From NCBI GenBank assembly GCA_051746985.1, contig JBNJFP010000005.1:1-64000 (forward strand): 64,000 nt of DNA, in the 5' to 3' direction. The position numbers and the translations under genes were made by a program. The notes beneath the pieces are model-generated. The model saw only the letters and a program-made list of their open reading frames with translations. It had not been told where the DNA came from and did not search any database. This DNA is from Fodinibius sp051746985 (GTDB taxonomy: Bacteria; Bacteroidota; Rhodothermia; Balneolales; Balneolaceae). Within the stretch, counting starts at the first letter, position 1, and each line of letters opens with the position of its first letter. Positions 1-8,283 of this stretch are shown one piece after another.

Positions 1-205
1 TGTATCGGGAAATAGTATAAGAGGACGGATAAAACGGACTCAGCAGACTTTGTAGCGAAGTATTTTCTGGCACCTCAAAATCTGTTTCTATGCCATGGTT
101 AAATTAAGAATTTACAAGCTTTTGTGACTTGTGAAATTATATATAGACTAAGTTCCAGCAATACATTAATTTGTGAATACAACGTTCACCAACCATCTAT
201 TCATT

Positions 206-835
206 ATGCGATATCTATTTCCTTTCTTTTTTGTGATTTTAATCGGATACGGTTGCCAGTCGGAATCCCAACAAGAAACAGAAAATGATGTTTCTTATGA
301 TACCACCGCCGTTGTTCAAGAGGGACAAAAAATCACTAAAGAAACGTTCCAAACGTTGAGCTCGAACCTACAGAATGCGATTAAGGAGGGTGGGGTTGAA
401 CATGCCCTTCAGTTTTGCAATGTAGAAGCCATTCCTCTTACCGATTCGCTTTCGGATCATCACGATGTGAGTATTCGTAGGGCCAGCCATAAGCCACGCA
501 ATGCTTACAATACGGCGGATTCTCTCGAAGCTGAAGTTATCGCGAAATATATCGAGAATCTCGAATCGGGCGATGATTTAAAACCCGTTACCTATGCCGA
601 CGAAAATAGGATCACCTTTCATGCTCCAATCACGATAACAAACCAGCTGTGTCTGAATTGCCATGGTAAAGCCAACGAAGATATAACTAAAGAAAACCTG
701 GCGACGATACAGGAACTCTATCCCGATGATCAGGCCACTGGTTTTTCGATGGGCGACCTACGCGGGATATGGACGGTGCGCTTTCCGGCTACCCATTTTG
801 ACTCTGCCCAGGTTCAACAACTCAACGAGTTATAG
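206..835 (+). CDS. DUF3365/Tll0287-like heme-binding lipoprotein
   Basis: Predicted exported lipoprotein. From the ATG at 206 it has a hydrophobic signal ending in a lipobox (IGYGC), so it is probably lipid-anchored outside the cytoplasm. A CxxCH c-type heme motif (CLNCH) lies in the C-terminal third, followed by a FSMGDLRGIWTVRF segment typical of DUF3365/Tll0287-like sensor domains. Role inferred: redox or gas sensing, or a small cytochrome; no partner is adjacent. A GTG at 173 would add 11 residues ahead of the signal, so I prefer 206. No clear Shine-Dalgarno site precedes either start. Confidence 0.8.
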   Translation: MRYLFPFFFVILIGYGCQSESQQETENDVSYDTTAVVQEGQKITKETFQTLSSNLQNAIKEGGVEHALQFCNVEAIPLTDSLSDHHDVSIRRASHKPRNAYNTADSLEAEVIAKYIENLESGDDLKPVTYADENRITFHAPITITNQLCLNCHGKANEDITKENLATIQELYPDDQATGFSMGDLRGIWTVRFPATHFDSAQVQQLNEL

Positions 836-903
836 TCAAACGTTTTGTTTTTAGATTCTGTTTACGGGATTCAAAATATCATCGACAGAATACATACTGT
901 TTT

Positions 904-1914
904 ATGAGTAATAACTCACTTTCTGATATAAAATATTCCGTATTAGATTTAGCTGTGGTGACCGAAGGGGGCGATCCCGCCGGTGCTATCAACAAATCGC
1001 GCGACTTGGCTCAAAAAGTAGAAGCTTTAGGCTACACCCGCTTTTGGATGGCCGAGCACCACAACATGGAAAATATTGCCAGCTCGGCCACCTCGGTGCT
1101 AATTGGTCACGTAGCAGAAGCCACCGAAATGCTTCGTCTTGGTTCGGGTGGTGTGATGCTCCCCAACCACTCGCCACTTATCATTGCCGAACACTACGGA
1201 ACGCTGGCTACTATATATGGAGATCGCATTGATTTAGGATTGGGACGCGCACCAGGGACCGATCAAAAAACAGCCCAGGCCATCCGTCCCGACCGCGTGC
1301 AGCAGGTGCATCAGTTCCCTAAAAACGTACAGAAGTTACAGCAGTACTTATCCTCTGGAAACAGTTCCTCGGATGTACGCGCGCTCCCTGGCGAAGGAAC
1401 CAATGTTCCCATCTGGATTTTGGGATCCAGTACCGACAGCGCGCATCTTGCTGCTGCTTTGGGATTACCCTACGTTTTTGCCAGCCACTTTTCACCGCAA
1501 CAGCTTTTGGTAGCCCTGCAAGTTTACCGGGACAAGTTTGAACCGTCGGATCAGCTCGACGAAGCCTACGTAATGCCTTGCGTAAACGTGATTGTGGCAG
1601 ATTCTGACGAACAGGCCGAGTATCTATCCACATCCCTAAAACAGATGTTTATGGGAGTCGTAACCGGCGAACGAAAACCCATGCCGCCGCCGGTTGATGA
1701 CATGAATACCGTATGGAATTTGCGCACAAAAATGGCGGTCGAGCAGATGCTCAAATATACCTTTGTGGGAAGTAAGAATACTGTTCAAGAAGAACTTAAC
1801 AATTTCGTTAAGAAGACAAACGCTGATGAACTTATGACAGCAACCTATCTTTACGATCACAAGCAGCGCATAAAATCACATCAATATCTTGCTGAAATAA
1901 TGAAGGGCAAATAA
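904..1914 (+). CDS. LLM-class flavin-dependent oxidoreductase (luciferase-like monooxygenase)
   Basis: 336 residues, the usual size for single-chain bacterial luciferase-like monooxygenases of the MsnO8 group. The N-terminus (YSVLDLAVV), the early FWMAEHHNM segment, LGSGGVMLPNHSPL and RIDLGLGRAPGTD are hallmark strings of the TIM-barrel family that binds FMNH2. The substrate cannot be told from sequence. It stands alone, with a terminator-like hairpin just downstream that mainly serves the convergent secG. Family assignment is firm, physiological role unknown. Confidence 0.9.
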   Translation: MSNNSLSDIKYSVLDLAVVTEGGDPAGAINKSRDLAQKVEALGYTRFWMAEHHNMENIASSATSVLIGHVAEATEMLRLGSGGVMLPNHSPLIIAEHYGTLATIYGDRIDLGLGRAPGTDQKTAQAIRPDRVQQVHQFPKNVQKLQQYLSSGNSSSDVRALPGEGTNVPIWILGSSTDSAHLAAALGLPYVFASHFSPQQLLVALQVYRDKFEPSDQLDEAYVMPCVNVIVADSDEQAEYLSTSLKQMFMGVVTGERKPMPPPVDDMNTVWNLRTKMAVEQMLKYTFVGSKNTVQEELNNFVKKTNADELMTATYLYDHKQRIKSHQYLAEIMKGK

Positions 1915-1943
1915 AAAAGCTCGATCCTGATATAGAATCGAGC
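1913..1943 (-). terminator. Rho-independent terminator of secG
   Basis: Stem GCTCGAT/ATCGAGC (7 bp) with an 11-nt loop. On the minus strand it is followed by a run of six T, so it fits a terminator for secG. It lies between convergent genes and may also act weakly on the plus strand. Confidence 0.75.
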
Positions 1944-1975
1944 CTATAATAACTCTAAAAGTAAGTGTCGGGAAA

Positions 1976-2380
1976 TCAGTTATCGTCGCCGGAACCTCCA
2001 TCGTTACCGCCACCGTTATTACCGCCTTCATTTTGAGGCAGTTCGGGTACTGCTGATGGGGTTTGTGCGGCGTCATTTACGTCTCCGCCTTGTTCGGCTG
2101 GTTGTTCAACGCCACTTTGCTGTACGGCACTTTCTGTAACATCACCGCTGTCAATAGCAAAGTTTGCCAGCACGCTAAGCACGAGTAGTGCAGTGCCAAG
2201 CACCGTCGTTGATTTTGATAGTAAGTCGGCTGTGCGTCGGGCACCGAGTCCCTGTCCGCCGGACATTCCTCCTGCGAGGCCGCCAGAGAGTCCCTGTCCT
2301 TGCCCGGGCTGCAAAAGAATTACAATTATCAATAAAATGCAGATAATAGTAATGAGCGATAGTATAATTGTATAAAGCAT
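1976..2380 (-). CDS. secG: Preprotein translocase subunit SecG
   Basis: 134 residues. The N-terminal transmembrane segment (residues 1-23) leads into the conserved LLQPGQGQGLSGGLAGG loop, then a GARRTADLLSKSTTVLGTALLVLSVL-type second membrane helix, the two-helix SecG layout. SecG is the accessory inner-membrane subunit of SecYEG. The C-terminal tail after the second helix is acidic, then Gly/Asn/Asp-rich (NEGGNNGGGNDGGSGDD), longer than in the E. coli protein and typical of Bacteroidota-like SecG. It is a single gene ending at a good terminator. Confidence 0.93.
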   Translation of the reverse strand: MLYTIILSLITIICILLIIVILLQPGQGQGLSGGLAGGMSGGQGLGARRTADLLSKSTTVLGTALLVLSVLANFAIDSGDVTESAVQQSGVEQPAEQGGDVNDAAQTPSAVPELPQNEGGNNGGGNDGGSGDDN

Positions 2381-2529
2381 GAGTATAATCTATGTAACGG
2401 GAAATTTTAGACCCGTAAAGTTATTCAAAATTCCCTTTCTTTACAATGTGGATCTAATAGAAATTTAGGTTTAATGCACCTATACTAACTGATGTAACTG
2501 TCAGATATTTTATAATATAATTTAGTGCC

Positions 2530-3417
2530 GTGCCAGACTTTCAAGCCAGAGTACAAGAATTTATCTATAATTCACCGGGGATCACCTACCAGTTGATTCT
2601 GTCGGTTATTGCCATTGTAGCAATTTGGCTTATTCGCTTTATAGCTATACGTATCATTAACAGAAAACTACCCGAAGCCAAAGCGCAGTACAAATGGCGC
2701 AAAAACCTGACCTATATTGCTGTATTCCTTGGTTTTTTGATTGTAGGACGTATCTGGTTTGAAGGACTGCAGTCGCTGGCTACTTTTTTGGGATTACTTT
2801 CTGCCGGTTTGGCGATTGCGCTCCGTGGACCTGTCACCGATTTTGCCGGATGGATCTTTCTGCTTTGGCGTAAACCTTTTGATGTGGGTGATCGTATTCA
2901 GGTTGGGGAAATGAAGGGCGACGTAATAGACATTCGGGTGTTTAAGTTTACCATCCTCGAAATTGGAAACTGGGTACATGCCGATCAAAGTACGGGGCGC
3001 GTGGTTCACATCCCTAACCACAAAGTTTTTGACAATTCACTGGCTAACTACACCAGCGATTTTGAATTTATCTGGAATGAGCTGGAGGTGCTCGTCACGT
3101 TTGAAAGCGATTGGAAAAAAGCCAAAGCAATTTTGCAGGAAGTTGCTGATGAGCATTTGAAGGATTTTGTAGAGCAGGCAGAGAACCAAGTACGCCGGGC
3201 AAAAAAGTCGTACCTAATTCATTATCGCTACTTAACGCCCACCGTTTATACTGATGTACGCGACAGTGGAATTTGCTTGACTATTCGTCATTTGTCTAAT
3301 CCCCGCCGCCGGCGTAGCCTGGGCCAAGCCATCTGGGAAGCGACCCTGGACAAGCTCAGCCAGCACGATGATATCGATCTGGCGTATCCCACCATGCGCA
3401 TCTACAAACCTGAATAG
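2530..3417 (+). CDS. MscS-family mechanosensitive ion channel
   Basis: 295 residues starting at a GTG. Two or three N-terminal membrane helices end in the pore-lining helix (GLLSAGLAIALRGPVTDFAG), where Gly/Ala packing is the MscS signature. The beta domain follows (WRKPFDVGDRIQVGEMKGDVIDI), then HIPNHKVFDNSLANY and a C-terminal alpha/beta domain. It should release osmolytes from the cytoplasm on hypo-osmotic shock. It is monocistronic and convergent with the SRAP-like gene. The start codon is not certain, as no strong ribosome site is visible. Confidence 0.92.
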   Translation: MPDFQARVQEFIYNSPGITYQLILSVIAIVAIWLIRFIAIRIINRKLPEAKAQYKWRKNLTYIAVFLGFLIVGRIWFEGLQSLATFLGLLSAGLAIALRGPVTDFAGWIFLLWRKPFDVGDRIQVGEMKGDVIDIRVFKFTILEIGNWVHADQSTGRVVHIPNHKVFDNSLANYTSDFEFIWNELEVLVTFESDWKKAKAILQEVADEHLKDFVEQAENQVRRAKKSYLIHYRYLTPTVYTDVRDSGICLTIRHLSNPRRRRSLGQAIWEATLDKLSQHDDIDLAYPTMRIYKPE

Positions 3418-3457
3418 CCCACATCTTAGGTGGAACTATAGCTATAAAAGGGAATTG

Positions 3458-3478
3458 CCGATCCTATTTCGGGATCGG
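3458..3478. terminator. Hairpin between convergent genes
   Basis: CCGATCC/GGATCGG stem of 7 bp with a 7-nt loop, overlapping the stop codon of the minus-strand SRAP-like gene. The T-tract is weak on either strand, so it is a probable rather than certain terminator for the two convergent transcripts. Confidence 0.45.
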
Positions 3479-4138
3479 TTGAATCAGCTCCGCGCCATTG
3501 TTGTCGGGATTATTTACATCCTCAGAAACCCGATTAACGGTAAGCTCTGTCATCGCATATCCATTCACAATTTCATGAAATACGTCTTTGCTGAGCTTTT
3601 CCTTACTCAGCCATTGTCCATAGTGATCGGGATGTATAAGTACGGGCATGCGGTCATCAACCGGCTGCACCAACACGTTGGCTTCGGTTGTAAGCATGGC
3701 ACATGAATATACATCACGCCCAGCTGATGATTTCCAAACCGAATAAATGCTGGCGATGGCTGTCAGCTGATTGGATAATAGCCGAATATAAAAAGGGGTG
3801 CTTTTTTTCTCACTGGATTTCCATTTGTAAAACCCGCTGGCAGGTATTAAGCATCGTTGTGAAGTCACATATTCCGCAAACCATTTTTCATCTCCGAGAT
3901 CTTCAAGGGGAACCTCAAAATTTTTATTGCCGTCGATTTCTTCGTTGGCATCGGGAGGAATTAAACCCCAGCGAAAGTTGTATATCTTGCGCTCGTTTTC
4001 TTCTTCATAAACGACCGGAATAAGTGAGCCGGGAATGATGTTATAATCAGATTTAAAAAAATCGTTGCGCGCCGTAGATACTCCAAATTGTTGTTCTACT
4101 TGCTGCTTGGATGCCTCAAATACAAAACGGTCACTCAT
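3464..4138 (-). CDS. SRAP (HMCES/YedK)-fold protein lacking the canonical catalytic residues
   Basis: 224 residues with the overall SRAP pattern: an N-terminal RFVF, YNIIPGS, FRWGLIPPD, CLIPASGFYKWK, DDRMPVLI and a C-terminal NGAELIQPIPK. In active SRAP proteins Cys2 crosslinks abasic DNA, helped by Glu in GFYEW and His in HDRMP. Here the start reads MSDRF (Ser2 instead of Cys, AGT codon), GFYKW (Lys105) and DDRMP (Asp161), and the NARxET strand is replaced by NFEVPLED. The protein therefore keeps the fold but not the known chemistry. Inference: DNA binding without covalent crosslinking, or a different reaction. The reading frame is intact and shows no decay. Confidence 0.85.
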   Translation of the reverse strand: MSDRFVFEASKQQVEQQFGVSTARNDFFKSDYNIIPGSLIPVVYEEENERKIYNFRWGLIPPDANEEIDGNKNFEVPLEDLGDEKWFAEYVTSQRCLIPASGFYKWKSSEKKSTPFYIRLLSNQLTAIASIYSVWKSSAGRDVYSCAMLTTEANVLVQPVDDRMPVLIHPDHYGQWLSKEKLSKDVFHEIVNGYAMTELTVNRVSEDVNNPDNNGAELIQPIPK

Positions 4139-4227
4139 AGAATTATGATTTCCTTCTGTTTTTCATGTAGATTGTAGTGCCTTTATACTAAGGTAACCTA
4201 ATTACAACTGCCAATGTTTCTTTTCTT

Positions 4228-5175
4228 ATGAATGTATTTATAAATAAGGATGAGCAGCGACTTAGAGCCGGTTGGCGGCTGTTGGTGCAATTTGTATTGA
4301 TGTTTTTGTTGGTAGGCGGGGGCATCATGGGCGTGCAACAGATTTGGGCAGATCCGCTAATGGTGTACAGTGTGCTTCCCCAATTTGTAGGCATTACGTT
4401 AAGTGTTTGGTTTGCAGCAAAATGGTTAGACCATCGTTCGTTTTTTGACTACGGGCTTGGCTTTGATCATCAGTGGAGAAAAGATTTTTTGGCCGGATGC
4501 CTGATTGCAGCCGGCGCGATTACAACGATTTTTGCGATCCAATGGTCGGTGGGGTGGATAACGATAGCCGATTATGGATGGAATGTTGATACCGAAACCC
4601 CTTTTGGGGTAGGTATAACAAGTTTCTTTTTAGCTATGCTGATGGTAGGCTTCCATGAAGAGTTGTTTTCGCGGGGGTATCAGCTGCTAAACATTACAGA
4701 GGGAATGAAGTTTCCGGCAATGGGTTTGCACGGGGCGCTCATGGTTGCCATTCTGCTCACTTCGTCATTATTCGGGTTTATGCACTTTTTCAATCCCAAC
4801 GCATCATTGATATCCACCTTTAATATTATTTTAGCCGGGATCATTCTTGCCGTGCCCTATGTTTTGACCGGTAGCCTTGGGCTTTCGGTGGGCTTACACT
4901 TTAGCTGGAACTTTGTAATGGCAGGAGTACTGGGATTTCCTGTAAGTGGCAAAGAAATAGAAGTAACGGTGTTGCAGACCGAACAATCCGGCGGCGAATT
5001 TTGGACCGGTGGGGCTTTTGGTCCCGAAGCAGGATTGCTGGGGCTCTTTGCAATGGCAATAATGTTGGGGGCTACGATCGTTTATATAAAGCGCACGGGG
5101 TACGAGCTTGCAATAGCCGAATTGTTTAAAGAGGGCTATCAATCGGCTATGAAATCAGATGAGCAAAGCCTATAA
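4228..5175 (+). CDS. CPBP family intramembrane metalloprotease
   Basis: 315 residues, about eight predicted membrane helices. The three CPBP (CAAX protease/Abi) motifs are complete: motif 1 HEELFSRGY (Glu144, Glu145, Arg149), motif 2 FGFMHFFNPNAS (His186) and motif 3 GLHFSWNF (His224, Asn228). These residues form the glutamate/histidine intramembrane protease site known from Rce1. The substrate is unknown; bacterial members process small peptides or act in stress and bacteriocin immunity. It lies 89 bp downstream of the divergent SRAP-like gene and 89 bp ahead of the pseudo-helicase. Confidence 0.9.
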   Translation: MNVFINKDEQRLRAGWRLLVQFVLMFLLVGGGIMGVQQIWADPLMVYSVLPQFVGITLSVWFAAKWLDHRSFFDYGLGFDHQWRKDFLAGCLIAAGAITTIFAIQWSVGWITIADYGWNVDTETPFGVGITSFFLAMLMVGFHEELFSRGYQLLNITEGMKFPAMGLHGALMVAILLTSSLFGFMHFFNPNASLISTFNIILAGIILAVPYVLTGSLGLSVGLHFSWNFVMAGVLGFPVSGKEIEVTVLQTEQSGGEFWTGGAFGPEAGLLGLFAMAIMLGATIVYIKRTGYELAIAELFKEGYQSAMKSDEQSL

Positions 5176-5264
5176 GTTTTGTATATTCTGCCATTGATAA
5201 GCATCGCTTGGTTTTGAAGCGAGTGCATGAAGAACAAATATGAATAAAAGTAAAGGTTAGAACG

Positions 5265-6626
5265 TTGAACTTTGAAGAACTGAACTTGAGTCCCAATATT
5301 ATGAGCGGGCTTCAAGATATTAATTACACTGAACTTACTGAGCTACAGGAAGAAGTTATTCCAGCTGTTCTGGAAGGCAACGACGCACTTATTACAGCCG
5401 AACCGGGAAGCAGCAGAATCGCCTCTTTTGTTATTCCTGCCTTAGAGCAAATTAACAAAAGAGAAGACAAGGAAGGTACATCGGTATTGATATTAACGCC
5501 CAATCCAGAAGAGTCCAAGACTATTGATGAGTTGGTATGGGCGATGGGATATCACGGGCAAATTGAATGTGCCTCTATTGATTTGGACACTGAGCTTGAA
5601 GAGCAGAAAGAAGCCATCCAAAGTCAGGTGGAAGTGATCGTCGGTAACCCCGGTCCACTGCTGGATGTTTGTCAGGATCTGCGGTTTATCTTTCGACATG
5701 TTGGACTTGTCGTTATCGATGCCGCTGACGAAATGGCGGCTCTTAATCTGCAGGATAAGATTCAAAATATTCTTAAGCGGGTCCTTAGTGATCATCAGAT
5801 GCTTATTTATTCGCAGAAGTTAAATGATGATGTTAAAGATCTTGCTAAAAGGTATTGCGAAAATCCTGTTGCTATTGGATTCGAAGACAAGCCGGGCATG
5901 CTTACTGATCCCCCCAAAGTCGATCAAAATCTATCACAGGGTTATATCTATGTGCCAAGCCGGATGAAGATCACAACCTTAATGGCTCACGTTGAGGATA
6001 ATCCATCTGACAATTGCGTGATATTCACGGCCTCCAAACGGGGGACAGATCGACTGTATCGAACCTTACGTAAAAATAATCTTAAAGCTACCAGCATTCA
6101 CGGTAAGCTTTCAGATGAAAAGCGTGCCCAGCGTTTCGCCAATTTTACCAACGGCGATGTTCAGTATTTGCTGGTAGCTGATATACCGGCCGCTGAACTC
6201 GAGCTCGATAGGGTAACACAGGTTATTAATTACGATGTGCCCAACGATCCTGATGAGTATCGGTATCGTGCCGGAATGGTAGGTTCGGGTAAGGCGTCAC
6301 GTATTGTTTCACTCGTATCCAAGCAAGATCGCAGTGATATTAACGAGTTGGAAAACAGCTTAGGACAGGCTCCTAAAGAATTACCGCTTCCAGATAAGGT
6401 GAAGCAAAAGCTGAAAGAGCGTAAAAAGAAAAAGAAGAAAAAATCCCGTGGTAAGAAGCGATCAAACCGGGGACGCAATAATGGTCGCAGTAAAAAGAAG
6501 AAAAAGGACGATGGTCTTCAGCTCCCGCGCCCCAGTTATGATAAACTTAGTGGTGGACGCAAGGGGGATGTGCCCAAAGATCAAAAAGATGGTGTTATCG
6601 GATTGATAAAAAAGCTGTTTTCTTGA
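5265..6626 (+). CDS. DEAD-box-helicase-fold protein with degenerate ATPase motifs and basic tail
   Basis: 453 residues aligned end to end with DEAD-box RNA helicases: Q motif (FEELNLSPNIMSGL, then Gln28), RecA domain 1 to about 210, RecA domain 2 from 225 to 355. Every catalytic motif is altered. Walker A is AEPGSSRI (45-52) instead of AxTGSGKT, DEAD is DAAD (152-155), SAT is SQK, motif V is ADIPAAELELD and motif VI is YRYRAGMVGS in place of HRIGRTGR. A Lys/Arg-rich tail (384-415) could bind RNA. ATP hydrolysis is unlikely, so a structural RNA-binding role is inferred. The start is TTG, reading TTGAACTTTGAAGAA, with the ORF fully open. A terminator follows. Confidence 0.85.
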   Translation: MNFEELNLSPNIMSGLQDINYTELTELQEEVIPAVLEGNDALITAEPGSSRIASFVIPALEQINKREDKEGTSVLILTPNPEESKTIDELVWAMGYHGQIECASIDLDTELEEQKEAIQSQVEVIVGNPGPLLDVCQDLRFIFRHVGLVVIDAADEMAALNLQDKIQNILKRVLSDHQMLIYSQKLNDDVKDLAKRYCENPVAIGFEDKPGMLTDPPKVDQNLSQGYIYVPSRMKITTLMAHVEDNPSDNCVIFTASKRGTDRLYRTLRKNNLKATSIHGKLSDEKRAQRFANFTNGDVQYLLVADIPAAELELDRVTQVINYDVPNDPDEYRYRAGMVGSGKASRIVSLVSKQDRSDINELENSLGQAPKELPLPDKVKQKLKERKKKKKKKSRGKKRSNRGRNNGRSKKKKKDDGLQLPRPSYDKLSGGRKGDVPKDQKDGVIGLIKKLFS

Positions 6627-6652
6627 TCAAGGCAACGTCATTAAAATGATTA

Positions 6653-6693
6653 AAGAAGGGCGGGCTATTAGGCTCGGCCTTCTTTTTATTTTT
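6653..6693 (+). terminator. Rho-independent terminator of the pseudo-helicase gene
   Basis: Stem AAGAAGG/CCTTCTT around a GC-rich loop, followed directly by TTTATTTTT. It lies 27 nt after the stop codon on the plus strand. Confidence 0.8.
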
Positions 6694-6760
6694 GGAAGAT
6701 ATTTAGGTATCGGACGTTTATCTCTTTCTTAAAACAGATCGGAAATCAATTTAAATGAAA

Positions 6761-6796
6761 TAAAAAAGCCCCGCTTTTTTTATTTAGCGAGGCTTT
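6761..6796 (-). terminator. Rho-independent terminator of the SPT-like gene
   Basis: Stem AAAGCC-CGCT/AGCG-GGCTTT with one C/A mismatch. On the minus strand it is followed by a run of T (six A on the plus strand at 6762-6767). It lies 26 nt beyond the end of the minus-strand aminotransferase-like gene. Confidence 0.8.
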
Positions 6797-6822
6797 AAAC
6801 GGTATTTCTTTATAAGCAAAAA

Positions 6823-8064
6823 TTAAGCGGTCATTTTCTGCTTTTGCTGTTTTTTAGCTTCGGCGAAAACAACATCCTTAATTGCTTCAAAACCATCGAG
6901 CGTTTTTTGGATGTGTTCTTCGGTATGAGCAGCTGTTGGTATCAGGCGGATAAGTACCGTACCACGGGGCACGACCGGATAGGCAACACCGCTTACAAAG
7001 ATTCCGTGATCTTCACGAAGTTTTCGCATAATCATTTGACACAGGTCAGTACTGCCCTTGGTTAAAACAGGCGTAACGGGACATTCAGCCGGCAGAACAT
7101 TGTACCCCATATCCCGAAGTCCGCCGCGGAGCATATTGGTATTTTCCCAGAGTTTTTCTCTCCACTGTGGATTATTGCGAATCAGCTCCAATCGTTTGCG
7201 TGCCGATTTCACAATAGGCATGGGCACAGATTTGGCAAAAATCTGGCTACGAACATTGGCTTTTAAAAATTCAACCACCCGTTTATCCGTTGCTACAAAA
7301 GCACCAATAAGCGCAAAGGCTTTTGCGAATGTACCAAAATAAAGATCAATACCTTCGTGACATCCCAGGTGCGTACCTGTTCCGGAACCATCTTTACCCA
7401 TTGTTCCTACGCCATGAGCATCATCTACCAGCAGGCGAAAAGGGTATTTTTCCTTAAGAGTGATCATCTCGTTAAGGATGCCCAAGTCGCCCGTCATTCC
7501 GAACGCCCCTTCGGTTACTACCAGAATTGCGCCATCGTCTTTTTTCTTGCGATGGGCACGCTCAAGCTGTGTTTTAAAACTATCGATATCGTTGTGCTTA
7601 AAGACATACTTGTCAGCCATGGACAGCTGCTTACCATCTACGATACAGGCATGGCTCAGTTCATCATAAATCAAAATGTCATTGCGATCTACAAGGGCGT
7701 GGATCACACTCATAATGCCTTGATACCCATAATTAAGCAGAAAGGCGTCATCTTTATGGACAAATTCGGCAAGCTCGTCTTCCAGTTTTTCATGCTCAGT
7801 GGTATTTCCAGTCATCAAGCGAGCGCCCATTGGGCTGCTTAAGCTGTAGTCTTGGGCAATCTTTGCATCGTACTTTTTAACTTCTTCATTGCTTCCAATG
7901 CCCAAATAATCATTGATACTCCAGACAATAACATCTTCATCGTTGAACTTCATAACAGGTCCAAGCGGACCTTCAAGTTTGGGATAGGTGTAATAGCCAT
8001 ATCCATTGGAGGTAAACTCACCAAGTGGGCCGGGTCTGGACTCCAGCTTATCAAATAAATCCAT
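6823..8064 (-). CDS. Alpha-oxoamine synthase-family PLP enzyme, serine palmitoyltransferase-like
   Basis: 413 residues of a fold-type I PLP enzyme. Key features are SINDYLG near residue 50, GARLMTGNTTEHEKLE (80-95), DELSHACIVDG with the ring-stacking His138, VDDAHGVG (Asp214/His217) and the Schiff-base lysine in GTFAKAFALIG (Lys248). The family condenses an amino acid with an acyl-CoA or acyl-ACP (KBL, BioF, ALAS, SPT). The KHND segment and overall pattern resemble Bacteroidota serine palmitoyltransferase, the first step of sphingolipid synthesis. SPT is an inference; 2-amino-3-ketobutyrate CoA ligase or another oxoamine synthase remains possible. It is monocistronic with its own terminator. 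Confidence 0.85.
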   Translation of the reverse strand: MDLFDKLESRPGPLGEFTSNGYGYYTYPKLEGPLGPVMKFNDEDVIVWSINDYLGIGSNEEVKKYDAKIAQDYSLSSPMGARLMTGNTTEHEKLEDELAEFVHKDDAFLLNYGYQGIMSVIHALVDRNDILIYDELSHACIVDGKQLSMADKYVFKHNDIDSFKTQLERAHRKKKDDGAILVVTEGAFGMTGDLGILNEMITLKEKYPFRLLVDDAHGVGTMGKDGSGTGTHLGCHEGIDLYFGTFAKAFALIGAFVATDKRVVEFLKANVRSQIFAKSVPMPIVKSARKRLELIRNNPQWREKLWENTNMLRGGLRDMGYNVLPAECPVTPVLTKGSTDLCQMIMRKLREDHGIFVSGVAYPVVPRGTVLIRLIPTAAHTEEHIQKTLDGFEAIKDVVFAEAKKQQKQKMTA

Positions 8065-8283
8065 AAACTAACTCGTGCTAATTCTTTGGTTATATGTAGA
8101 TGATTCTATTGCTCACAAACGTGCGTTGATGCCTGTAAAACATTGAAAAAAGGTAATGAAAATAACCCGTATGTCAAAAATGAGAATCTTTTATATATGG
8201 GTTGTTAAGTTATTGTTATTTGTTGATTTATGGATAGCCCAAAGAGAATTTATTAATTTGATGCTATTCGCCTGCAATTATAA

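Noticed and set aside
1..205. Gene at the left edge
   Set aside because: No open frame of useful length or recognisable protein is visible before the start at 206.
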